DNA of 64,000 nt, from the NCBI GenBank assembly GCA_033964015.1, contig JAWWUD010000215.1:1-64000 (forward strand), in the 5' to 3' direction. Both the position numbers and the translations under genes were made by a program. Of this stretch, positions 22,153 to 33,900 are shown in pieces. The notes under the pieces were generated by a model. The model was not told where the DNA came from. It searched no databases and was given only the letters and a program-made list of their open reading frames with translations. Origin of the DNA: Scolanthus callimorphus. Taxonomy: Eukaryota > Cnidaria > Anthozoa > Actiniaria > Edwardsiidae. The stretch's first letter is position 1, and every line of letters starts with the position of its first letter.

Positions 22153-25100
22153 TGTCCCTGGCTCACTGGCTCCTCAAGACTCTCGTGATTGGCTGTCTCG
22201 TCTTCACTACATACTTGCTGTTCCGACTGGAACGCGAACAGCATCAAGCTGTTCAAGCTGCCTCCAGACGTCACGTGACCACGAGAGACAGGCCAGGTTA
22301 CATAGAGGTGCAAATGACCAGGCCTGGTTACGTGCGTGGGGCGCGGCAGTGGGATGGTGGGGATTATGAGGAAGAAAGCGAGACTCGAGAGGATGTGATC
22401 CCAGACGAGCAGGATGAAGGTACAGGAGGGGAGGGGAGAGTGAGAAGGATTAGGCGTTTGAAAGTTCTATGAAAGCATGGGAGGTCACATCACGATGGCA
22501 GAAACATTCTAAATGCAAGAAAGCGCTGGCTTACCAATTTTTCGCCAAGTATTGGTGTATCTATCCAGGATTATCTATATTGTAGATCTAGCTTATTTAA
22601 GAGCCTTCATCAGGGCAACTAGCACTGGCTCATGCGATATACATTGTCGCTTTTTCAGGTTGAGTGAAAAAGGAAGCCATTTAGCAATTTTTCGGTTTCA
22701 TTCGGCAAAAAGAAGTGGAGTATTTACGTATTTGCGTAGGCCCGTCTCAAACGTCGTTTGTTTGACAGACTTTACCTAGTACGGTAAAAATATTGTTATT
22801 TTAGTACAATAGGATGTACATCGAATAGCTAGGATATTTTCGGGGCGGCTTCAAAGAATAAAAGGCCTTGATAGAACTTCTGTTCTGATCTATATTGTAA
22901 AGACACACACACACAAAAGATCACGTCCATAGCTGTTCGTAAAGCCTGCTTTGCACTGTGAAGTAAGCGGAGACGGATCGAGACATAAGGAAGATTATTT
23001 TTGTGTGAATCAATGACGGAGACTAGTCGTAGGCCTCGTTCGCGTGTAGGATAGCACGATAAGAAAGCTCTCCACCGGAAGAAGTGTGGTCTGCTTGCAG
23101 TCCCTTCTTTGGCGACCATCCATGAAAACGAATGTGCGTGAAAAAAAAAACACACGCCGATTGCTTGAAGTACCGAAAGGCACGAGCAAGCGCTGAAGGC
23201 GCAAGAAGAAACTCTCCTGTGGCGCTCTCTCGCACCTTAGGCACTCGCTCGGTGCCCTCGGCACTTCACACCATCGTCAGGCGCTCCACAGGCTTTTCGC
23301 GCGCTCGTTTTTATGGACGTTCGCCAAAGAAGGGACTGCAAGCAGTCTGATGAGAAATGGGACGAGTTAGCTTTCCAGAGATGAGCTGTGATTGGCTTAT
23401 TCTCCGTCTCCGCCAATTCAATTTTCACTGGAATGAAAGCGACGGAAACGACGGAAGAGACGTAAGAAAAAGGAAACTTCGTTCTGCTTCCTTTAGGCTT
23501 ACATTTTCTCCGTCTCTGTCACGAAAATCAGCGATGTGCCGTCTCCTTCTCCGCCTCTGCTTACTTGTGTATGTTTACTAGTGTAAAGTGTACGAACCAC
23601 CTTCAGCACCTTAGGAATATAAAATTGCGGTTGTTATCTGGTTCTTAAAGCGGAGCTAGTCGCGTACAGGAATGGGTTCTCCATAGGTGAACAAAAGGTT
23701 TGAAAAATTGAAACTCTAGAAAATGACACAGATGTTCGAGGTTGTGCTGAATTTAGATTTCTTCTTTTCATTGTAGATATGTTTACTACAGACAAACCGC
23801 TAGCTGTGTGGGGTGAGTGGAGTCGCTGGTCGCGATGCAGCACGCACAAGTTTTGCCAGGAAGGCAGCCAGCACCGGAAACGGAAGTGTATAAGCGTCGA
23901 GGGGAGTGACCACTGTACGGGGGTGTGGATGGAGTCGCGGGACTGTCCCGCGGGATCGTGTAATTTTAATTATAGTAAGTGCAGATGACATGGACAGGGC
24001 GCCTAATGCTATTTGCATAATCCTGTCAGCTCTCACTTTTTTAAAAGTTACCAAGCTGCCTCCTGGCTTGTCCCCCGCGAAGCCTTCATTTGTGTAGGCC
24101 ACGCAACCCGACGCTGGATCGAGCGATGCGTGGCTGCGATTCATATATGGTACATTATAGTGTCCTGTATATCCTCGTTCTATATAAGACATGGGAGATA
24201 TTTATATGGAGGACGCTATAGTGTACCACATATGAAGGATCTACCCAGGACGGGCTGCGCGGTCTGCTGACCTAATCATTGTTGGCGCTTAAAAGCAGAT
24301 CACGTTGGCAAAATTTATTGCTCGTCTACACTTCATGGGGAAAGCTGAATTTCCCATGGTAGAAGAACGGAAAGTATTTGGATTTCCCACCGCTCTCCGA
24401 GTGAACAGTCAAGTGAATTTCGAACACTCCTATGCGTGTGCCTTGGGAAATTCAGCTTTTCCTATGGATAGGTTTCTGCAAATATATTTCAGATGGCTTA
24501 CTTGGTTTTGACCCCTAAAAGGAACGCACACGCTGAGGATGAAAGTCAGAGTCAGTTTTTCAAAATAGTGGAATTTTACACGATCCTTGAAAAGAGAATA
24601 ACTAGAAGACTGCCATTGAAAGAGAAAGTATAGACTGTGCTATAGTAATGGACTTGTGTATGCCTTTTCTTGTACCCAGACCGCACTCCATTGCTAGCAG
24701 ACGAATCCCCCGCGGCGGAGACCTCATTTATTGGTCAGGAGTGCAACGCTACCACTAAGTACTATGGACGGGGGAAGTTCGCTGACCAGATACCGCAGGA
24801 CGTGTTTGTTCTGTTTCCTGGTGCCCGTAAAATGATGACAAGCGGCTTCTTCGCCCTGCAAGAAATTCCTAAAGTGTTGACACGAGAAGACCCGATCATT
24901 AAGGTTTGTTTGGTAGAATGTTTTAAGATGGGATGCGGAAGGGACATCGACATTCTCTGAGCTATTGACTGATTGGCTGAGAGGCAAAATCCTTACACGG
25001 ATCGTGTAACCCGTGGCTTTGTTTGTGATTGGCTGAAAAGGAAGCAATCCTCGTTTATGATTGGCTAAGTAATGTGAATGACCTCTGTTCTTGTTAAACA

Positions 25101-25491
25101 TGCCAACCAGCCCTCCGTCCCACCGTTCTCTATCGCCCTTCCCTCTCTCCCTACTATCTACTCCCTTCCTCCTTCTAATGCCACCCCGCCGTCCAGCCTT
25201 CACCACTAGGATAGCCGCCCATCATCTTTCTCGTTGTAGGTCTGTTTCGAGCCCTTTGGAAAGTGGTCCTTAGCTGCAGTGAGGAGAACATTCAAACTCA
25301 ACCGTCACACCAAAGCCTCCCTGAAAAACATGAGGTCCAATAACCTTGTCGGGCTTGCAATAGGACTTAAGCCAGACGGATCCCTGTATGGCGTTCTGGT
25401 CGCCACAGGCACCCCAGGAGCTATGTATAGCGCCGTGTACTACCGGAGATGGCGAGGACGAAGTTTTCACGAGGACTACTTAACATTCTAA
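22153..25491 (+). CDS. Unrecognised signal-anchor protein with one TSP type-1 domain
   Basis: Visible coding exons: 22153-22419, 23777-23974, 24680-24903, 25240-25491, all GT/AG, giving 314 codons in one frame if one base precedes them. Exon 1 here begins TG TCC CTG after TTTGTTTCAG, so an upstream exon ending in A would make a split ATG (MSLAHWLLKTLV...). Residues about 6-24 (WLLKTLVIGCLVFTTYLLF) form one membrane segment followed by charge, fitting a type II anchor with an extracellular C terminus. A charged linker (EEESETREDVIPDEQDEG) follows. The TSP1 domain is WGEWSRWSRCSTHKF with six cysteines in its core exon. A roughly 155-residue C-terminal region has an N-glycosylation sequon (NAT), two cysteines and a basic segment (RRTFKLNRHTKASLKN). 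I do not recognise that region. Introns carry repeats. The upstream exon was not found. Confidence 0.7.
22950..23590. repeat. Nested inverted-repeat DNA in the TSP1-gene intron
   Basis: GAAGTAAGCGGAGACGGA near 22962 is matched in inverse near 23535-23570 (CCGTCTCCTTCTCCGCCTCT). Inside, TTGCAGTCCCTTCTTTGGCG near 23095 is the inverse of CGCCAAAGAAGGGACTGCAA near 23320. This looks like one inverted-repeat element inserted within another. (AC)n lies at 22902-22914. Confidence 0.55.
24141..24234. repeat. Hairpin repeat in intron
   Basis: TATATGGTACATTATAGTGT pairs with the inverse of ACGCTATAGTGTACCACATA across an AT-rich loop. About 94 bp, no coding potential. Confidence 0.65.
24314..24500. repeat. 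CACAGGG MITE, copy B (decayed ends)
   Basis: The central parts of the family are clear (GGAAAGCTGAATTTCCCATG and its inverse TTGGGAAATTCAGCTTTTCC), but neither end retains a CACAGGG terminus. It lies in the intron before the third visible coding exon of the TSP1-domain gene. Confidence 0.75.
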
Positions 25492-25820
25492 GATCAACTC
25501 GTACACGGTTTAGGAATAGTTTTAGGAATAGTCGGGGATGTCGAGGCTAGGCCAGGCGTTCATTAACGATATGGCAGTGATTGCCAGAAGAACTCGACGG
25601 CAACACCACATAAGTGGAGGGGCGCAGATTTTGTTTTAGCAGCAGACGCTGAAGGTGTAAGGGCCTTGAAGGACGCCTCTCCATTTCTAGTGTTGTTCGT
25701 GTCCTACACGGGCCTTTTCATCAGACTGAGCTCCTCAGACTAAGCGAGAGGAGTTCTGGTTATCAGCCACTAACACACACACATACTCACTGTCCATTTT
25801 GACGTGGTTTATCAATAGTT

Positions 25821-25987
25821 CACAGGGAATTTCTGCAGAAACCCATCCATGGGAAAAGCTGAATTTCCCAAGGTACACGCATGGGAAGTGTTCGGAATTC
25901 ACATGGATAGCACGGGAAATCCGAACACTTCCCATTCTTCTACCATGGGAAATTCCGCTTTTCCCATGGATGGCTTTCTTCCCTGTG
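25821..25987. mobile_element. CACAGGG MITE, copy C, with GTT duplication
   Basis: Starts CACAGGGAATTTCTGCAGAA and ends CCCTGTG, flanked by GTT on both sides (25818-25820, 25988-25990). The arms ATCCATGGGAAAAGCTGAAT and its inverse form an almost perfect hairpin. The right end has lost about 9 bp (TTTCTTCCCTGTG). Confidence 0.9.
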
Positions 25988-25990
25988 GTT

Positions 25991-27924
25991 AACGTAGTGT
26001 AAAATCCAAGATGACCGCCATTTTACATGACCCTGAGGAAAACTACAAAAGGGTGTCAGCGATTGAAAAAAATCAGATTAAAAAAATTAAAATCGTCATA
26101 ATATTGGATCAAAGAAAAAAATTGAAAATTGCCGGCACACTTTTGGAGTCTACCTTAGCGTCTTTCAAGATGGTCGCGTTATTTTCATTTTTTAGGTGAT
26201 GATTTAGTATACTTAGCGGGTCAGAAAAAATCAAAGTCTAAGCCGCCACGCTATCGACTGAAAATGGCAGGAGTTCAGTGGGCTAAGTGAGAGTCCATAG
26301 GTCATAATCCTCCAGCCACGGATAACTTGGGTCCTTACGACGCGCAGCGAGCGGCTTGGACTTTGATTGACAGCTAAGTATTCAAAACTGACCAAAAAAA
26401 AAAAAAAAAGAAAGAATAAAGTGGCGCGACCGCGTAGTAGTTGATTCGATGGAATTAGGTGTACATTATCCAATCTCTAAATGGTCTAATAAATTATTGT
26501 TATTATGCGGCTTGTGATTTCACTGGCGTGTGCTTGGGGCTTGTAGAGATGCATGTTATACACGTCTTCAAGAGCCGAATGGCTGATAGAAACCGTCGAA
26601 ATTATGCTTCAGTTTTTGTCATGAAATCCTCGGAAGGCGGCCGGTTTTTTCTGTCGCCAAAGAAAAAACGTTCCGAGGATGACGAAATTATTGATAAGTC
26701 TTTTTAAAGAACCACGTTCAAAAGGATTAAAAATACCTTGCCTTACATTTGTACCAGTGGATTGTGTTTTCTTCTTGTATTTTATTTTTCGGCGGGGATG
26801 GGGGGGGGCGGGGTATTAGAAGCAAGAGTTTTGTAAAATACTTAAAATATTAAAAATACTTAGTAAAATACTTAGGTATAGTGTGCATTTTAACCATTGG
26901 ACTATGATCAAATACGCATTACATCATCCCAAAATAAATGAAATTAAATCAAAACTTACTTAAATATAATCTAATTACAAAATTACAATATGATGACTCT
27001 ACTAATATCAAATAATAAAAAGGAAACCTTCGATCTAATTCTAAAATGCTTAAATTGCGAGCCTAATTTGATCGACACAGCACTGGTTCGATCCGTCTAG
27101 AAGGACCATGTCGGAAAAAAATCTGAAGATGAGCATGAAATATCTTAGATTTCTCTTTGTTCGTTTTTATTTTACCTAAGGATCGATCAAAAATGACTTG
27201 CACTGCTTGCACATGAAATGTCTGCAGAAACCAGGAGCAACTAATTTGCCCCCGCAGAAACCCATTTAATTCGCTGGAATTTAGATATATACAGGAGCCC
27301 ATAAGTATATATACCAGCAGATCCTTGAGAGACCAAAGGAAGATTTCAAATAAACGGTACTCGATAGGCATCAGGGATGGTGAATAAGGTGGTGGGGTAT
27401 AAATTTATAAATTTATCTCAGTCAAGTATAGTTTCTAAAGCACACAGCATCGTGTATAGCATTTACTCGGCTTAATTACTGAAAACGTTTATGAAAGACA
27501 AAATATTGCATTAAATGTTGTCCAAAAAGCGGAAATATGCGCAAATTCTGCTCAAAAGTCAATTGAGTGCTCAAGAGTGCTGGAAATGTAAAATAGTGCT
27601 CCAAATTCGAAAAAATGCCGAAAGAGTGGCCAGCGCAAGAATAGGCACAACTACCACCCCCTTAGACTTTCGCGCAAAGTCCGTTGTTCCTCTTTTTTTC
27701 GATTGGCTTCTTTTGTACTCTCCCACGCTCCACCGTGTGCTTTTTTCACTTTGTTCTAAGGAAAAACATAGAGTACGACTTGAGGCAAGTCTACCACCCC
27801 CTCTACTAAATTCAGTGTACCTGTATTGACATTTGGTCTCCACGTATGGGTTGCCTGTGGCCACTTGTTTGAGATCATAACAAGCCAGCGGTATTGCCCC
27901 ACTCCGGTCAACTGACGTGTCAAG
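25991..27924. other. Intergenic between the TSP1-domain gene and SEC23IP
   Basis: No conserved coding sequence was identified. AATAAA occurs at about 26415, a possible polyadenylation signal for the upstream gene. A 43-codon reading from 26577 (MADRNRRNYASVFVMKSSEG...) has a YY1-like start context and a basic segment (SPKKKRSEDDE); it could be a small peptide or exon fragment but nothing else supports it. 26820-27060 is very AT-rich. ACTACCACCCCCTTAG / TCTACCACCCCCTCTA direct repeats lie at 27650-27810. Confidence 0.45.
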
Positions 27925-27934
27925 ATGGCGGACC
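27921..27934 (+). promoter_or_regulatory. YY1-like element over the SEC23IP start codon
   Basis: CAAGATGGCGGACC covers the initiator ATG (27925) and matches the AAGATGGCG core typical of YY1 sites at the start of housekeeping genes. This agrees with a TATA-less, broadly expressed promoter. Binding in this organism is inference. Confidence 0.5.
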
Positions 27935-30900
27935 GACAGTCGAGTGATTCATCTTCCAAGCCATTTCAGACTCGCCCTGCAAACCAGGGAATATCGCTAG
28001 CAAATCTTTCAGAACCCCTAAGCTTTGGCCCATCTCTGGTACCAACTCTACAACCCGTAGGAGCTCCTGCGAAGCCATCAGCAGGGAGTGAATTCGCCCC
28101 AAGTTCGTCGAGCGGGACATCTTCTACAAGTGGTGGTAAGCTTACTATTACTATAAGTTTATGTAGTTCTCAACTTAGCTGTTTTCAAGATTAATCCAAA
28201 TTCGTTGGATGAAATGCTACATTACAGAATACTAAGGTCATAATTTTAAGTGATTGAATCTGTGCCGAGTTAGAAGTCCTTCGATGACTGACACAAGTTA
28301 CGTCCTTGAAATTAAGTCTACTCTAGTTACTGTGCCTCTTTCAAAAATTGCCAGGGAATGGCGGAAGCAAGCTTTTACCATATGTTAGCCACGCAATGAC
28401 ACTAAAGATGCTAGATACAGTAGAAGACAGCTTTCTTGTGTGAAACAACGTACTGTCAAAACACTTTATGACTGAATTTTCAGACTCCATCATATAAAAC
28501 TTCATGACTCTGCTTGGTTTTTGTCTTCAAATCTTCTTTTGTCACTCTGAGCACATTTTGTGTGATTCTTAGGGAGAAGAATAGTGATGAATATCTCAGC
28601 ATTTTCTCTCTAGCTTGATGTGAAATTTTCATACAATCCATGTGGTCTTCTAGTGTTTAATAGCCTTGCTTTGGTTCACCATTAAAGGGGCTCTCGCATG
28701 CTTAATATTCATCCACCGTGGACATAAAATATGGAAAATTGTGAATGTGAAAACACATGTACATGTGACGACTCACGCAAAAACGTACACTAACGGTTTC
28801 CCCATTATTTTACCTTTTTTAACGCTTCATAACGCTTTGCTTGACCGTTATAACGGTTTTAGAAAACATGATAACGGTCTGTTAAAAAAGAATAACGCTT
28901 TGGTAAAACGTTATAACGGTTGGTGCTGAAAAAGTAACGATTTGCTATGAACGTTGTAACGGTCTGGGTTTCTGTAAATAACGCTCTGTCGACAGGACAT
29001 AACGGCCGTTAAGAACATGATAACGCTCAAAAGAGGAAGTGTAACGGCCTGTTCAAATCTTTTAACGGCTGGCATGGAAGAAGTAACGCTTACCTATGAG
29101 TTTGAATACTCGTATGGGTTTATTTCTCGTTCAAAGTTTAACAAAAGTCAAAAGCTGCCGTGATGCCAAAGTCCGGTTTCGCAATTACACAACCACTGTC
29201 GGTGAAACTCGACACAAACTTATATCAAATGAAAGCGTAGATTGTGTAGTTTAATGTTGGCGGGGTATGTGTTCATGCGAACAACTGGCGAACTCGATAA
29301 GTGGCAGCAAAAGCGCTAGAGTTTTTTCTCATTTCTTGTTCGAAGTTTATTACAAGTGAAAAGCCGCCGTGATGATGACAAAGTCAGATCTCGCGATTAC
29401 GTGCAATTCTCGGTGAAACTCGGCAAAATTTATATCAAATGAAAGTCTAGATTGTTTAGTATATCTTTCTGATGTTTATGTTTTTGCGAACACTGAAAAG
29501 GGAGAGCAAAAGAGTTTTACTGAATCTGTCATACAGCTTTCTTGTTCGAATTTTAACAAAGTCAAAAGCCGCCTAGATTTCTTAACTCAACAAGTTACCC
29601 TGTATGCATTGCTACGCGACCTCAAAATTCACTGTTGGGCGATTGGCGATTTTACGCAAAAAATTGTTGTCAATTTCTTGAACCGGAAAGTTAAACATTC
29701 ATTCGAGTCAAGGAAGCCAAAGGATAGCTTAAAACCATTTTGGTTGACTTTGCAATCAATGTCGGCCCGCTGAAGTGGCCGAATCCAGTGTTTTAGTTTG
29801 ATTGACGGCTAAAAATCGCCCATCGTAACATTGAATTTTGAGGTCGCGTAGCAATGCATAACAGTGGTAAGTAATTTAGTTTCACAGAATGAAAGCTCGT
29901 TTTTACACAGATTACGTTTTTGATACGTTTTTGATGCTGCGAGTTCAGAAAGATCCAAACTTATCACAAAAAGCAGTGAGATCTACATATTTCGCTTCTC
30001 AAGCCGTTCGTCGTTGTTATAAGCCTCGCAGCTTGTTCGCGAACTGAAAACTAGAGAATATAAACCAAAAATTTCTGTGGGACAAAATCGCGCGTGCTGA
30101 ATGTGCTAGCCTTCTGGGACGCGTAACTTTTAACAACTTCCATGAACTGAAGTGAATAATTTTCATTGGACCCGAGCTGCAGTACGTGTAAATCTGGAAA
30201 GAAACAAAAGAACAAAACAAAGGAAAGTGAGAGGTTTTCCATTCTGAATTTGTAATTAGCGTGACTTTTTACACGTTCGGTCGACAAACGCACATCAGAC
30301 ACCACAATCGTATTCCACTCGGAGCGGGCCACCCAAAGTTGTATTTGTTTTAAAGTACTGTAGTTTATTCCTGCAAAAGAAAAACGTGTTAATGTGAGAA
30401 AACAGGATATCTCAGCATGAGATGAATGTGATGACTTTCGCGAGCGTTAATGCAAAGACGAGGGTAGACGAGAAGTGCGTGACTTCCAGGTGAGTAGTTT
30501 TGTTTATGTTTTCTTGGAAGCCGCTTTTAAATGGTTATTTTTTGTCGATAACTCAGGCTAACGTTCGCAAATCTGCGAAGCAACGAGCTATTTGCATAGA
30601 AAATTCAAAGACATCTAAAGTCTGTATTCGAACATTCGGGGAGCGAATTCAGTGAAACTTCGCAGCGAATGGAGCGAAGAATGGTGTGAATATTCCATAA
30701 ACAAAGACCAAAGTTCATTCTCTTTTTTTGCATTCTTGTTCGTTGCGCGCTCAGGTCGAATCTCGCAAAACTATACGTGTTGGTCCCTGAATAATGATAA
30801 CGGTTCGAAGTAAAATAATAACGGCTTGGCAAAACGATGTAACGGCTTGACTGAAGAAGATAACGGTTTCACTTGAAGTCTTTGGCAAAATGTTGTAACG

Positions 30901-33900
30901 CTCGTCGGTCTGAAAAATAACGCTTTTGCCAAACCGTTATAACGGCATGATTTTAAAAACTAACGCTCTTCAAAAACTAGATAACGCTCTGCCTTGAAAA
31001 AATAACGCTCTGTCCAAGCATGATAACGGTCTCAAAGGCCGTTATAAGGGTTGTTAACGCTTTGCCGTTATAACGGGGAAACCGTTAGTGTACGTTTTTG
31101 CGTGAGTCGTCACACATTTGCTCGTAGTAATCAAAATAATCCTCCAGATTAATAGAAAAACCTTTCAAGTGTTAGACAAATGCAATTCTAGGTTGTTTTA
31201 ATGTGTTATCAAGAGGATGGAATTGGATTGCGATTTGAGTTATTTTCTTCTCAGAGAAGTGGCCAGCAAGCGTGCGAGTGCCCCTTTAAGCCCTGGCCAA
31301 ACGAAATGCAAATTCACACAAATCAACACAAGTTGTGACTTGCACAGACTTGTGTTCACTTGCTTTGAGGTGGCGAAATGAGATGCAAGTTTTGAAGCAA
31401 GTTGAGTATTTTGCTCCTTTGCATGCACTAATGAGGACATGATCACGCCACTTTTGAACACAAGCACGCTCATGTTAGTGTTTTTCTTGGTATAAAAAGA
31501 AATCTCACCCAGTTTCTTGTAAATAACAGCTAGAAATAAAGTGCAACATTTTCATGACTTGTTTTGGTCAATATTTTGTTAATTTGGAAAACAGAAAAAA
31601 TTGTGGACACAAGTGAACACAAGTCATTGCAAGTCATCGCAAGTTGGTGGCCAAACAAGCGCAAGTTGACGCAAGTAGCAAAACTTGCGTTGACTTGCAT
31701 TTTTTTTGCCAGGACTTTAGATGGTGGCATTAAAGATATGAAAACTGTCTGTAGTGTCCTTTGTTCTATGAACCAAATTATGACCATGACCATTGCTATA
31801 GAGACAACTAAAACAAAGAAATTGGGCACATTACTTTATAGAACAAAGAATGAGAAATTGAACTTGGCACCAAAATGGGAAGGGCCAGCAAATGCCATAT
31901 CTTTGAGCCACCTAGCTTCCTTAATTCCCTAAATTATTATTCTCCCAGGTCTTCTGGCCCTAGACCCAGATGAAGAAGTTGACAGCTTCCTGGGCCAACA
32001 CTCACCACCACAGCAACCTAAAGTGTCACCTTTCCAGGGATATAAAACTCCTCAACAAAAGCCATCAGTTCCAGGAAGTACTTTCCAGGGATTTATGACA
32101 CCACAACAGACAAGTTCAACCTCTGCAAATTTCCAGACATTTAGTGCACCACCTGCTTCAAAGCCTGTGCCATCTGCAGTATCATCAGCATCATCTGCTG
32201 CTCTGTCATCAGCATCATCAACAGCACCTCAACAAAGCGGCCCTCGTCACTTCACTATGAGTGGCTCAAGTCAAGATATGGATAGCTTTCTCACTCCAAA
32301 GAAGCAAGGTGCTGATCCTTTCTCTTTCAGTGCCATGTCTCAGACACCCTTACGACCTCCAGCCGCACAACAAACTGTCAGTCAGGGGAGGTCACAGACA
32401 CCTCCAAGGCTACCTCACCCCCAGATGCATCCTCAAATGTCTTCGAGCCAAGCTAGGTCCCAGACACCACCAAAGCATCCATTTCCACAGCCAGCATTGT
32501 CTCAATCAGCAACAAGTCAAAGTATGTCACAAGCAAAACCAAGTTATGCATTTCCTCAGCATGTCCAAGACCAAGCTCAAACACAACCTCCTGTGGTATC
32601 AAACGTTCCATCTGTTAGTGATCAACAAAGTGTATCATCTCATATACCACCAATGAGTTATTCCCAACCAACTGCAAGCACCCATCCACTCTCACATCAT
32701 CGACGGATGTACCCAAAGGCTAATCCAAATCTAGATTTCACTCAGCCACCTCCAACGCAGTCACAGGCACAACCCATGGGCATGCCACCCTTTGCTGCTA
32801 TGCCACCATCTGTACCATTGTACCAGCCACCACCAGCATCTAATACGGCACCATTTACTATGCCTCAATCTGTACCATTGTACCAGCCACCACCAGCATC
32901 CAATGTGGCACCATTTACTGCACCAGCAATGTATCCACAGGCTACCAAACAGTCATCCTATCCATCTACTGGACCCCCACCTTTGTATCCCCAGGCTCCT
33001 GCACAACCTCCCATGCCACCTCCTCCACAGGATACCCAACAGTACTATGAATCTACCATCCAGCCTCCAATGGCACCATATGCTGGTTATCAACCAGGTC
33101 AGCCAGGTGGGGTCCCTGTGGTCAAAATTGACCCAGTCAGGCCTCATTGGTTTTATTTGAAGGATGATAGAGTTTGGATGCCATTCTCATATATAGACTC
33201 TGATGCCCTAGAACATGAATTTTTAAAACCTGTTACCAAAGAAGACAGAGTCGTGCCGACTGATGGAGGGAGATATGATGTTAATCTTGATCAGCGGCTA
33301 CGGCAGCCTGTTTATTGGGAGGAAAAGGCCTCAGCCGTTAGAAGATGTACCTGGTTCTATAAAGGGGAAGCAGGGATCAAGCTTGTACCATATAAGGAGG
33401 ACATGGCAGCCACTTTAGAGGTTAGTTAACAAATTGTCCTCTGATTTTCCGTGGTATGTCCTCTTATATACCGTGGAATGACCTAATTAAGTGGTCAAAA
33501 TGGACTCACCAGGCACAGCCAAGTGGGTCCACAGTACATTTTGACCACTTTATTACGTCATTCTGTGGTATATAAGAGGACAAACCACAGAAAATCAGAG
33601 GACATTTTGTTTTATACTCCTGAGAACAAAAAGGCAAAAATAAACAAAAACAGTGTGTGCATGCAGCCAAACGGTGTTTTCATTGGTTCTTGGATTCCCC
33701 TCTTCCAATTTCTTTTTCGCTACCAGTTTGATGGGTTTGTATATGGGACCCCCGGGGGGACTCCCATATTGGTCATGTGGGGGCGTGTTGTATCTTTTGT
33801 GGGCTAAAATCATTGCCTGTGGTATTTTTTTTTTTGGGGGGGGGAGAGGAATATAAAAGCCAGGGATTGTTGGGATCTTCTATCTTTTAGGGTGCCTAGT

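Noticed and set aside
26459..26707. 82-codon ORF with SPKKKRSEDDE
   Set aside because: Only the last 43 codons look protein-like and there is no supporting gene structure; not strong enough to call.
28780..31100. CRISPR-like or satellite array from TAACGG/TAACGC spacing
   Set aside because: Motifs are short, vary in spacing and orientation, and sit inside transposon termini of a eukaryotic intron; spacers are not uniform.
32261..33160. His/Leu- and Gln-rich ORFs in other frames
   Set aside because: Alternate frames of the Pro/Gln-rich SEC23IP exon 2; codon bias of the true frame creates them.
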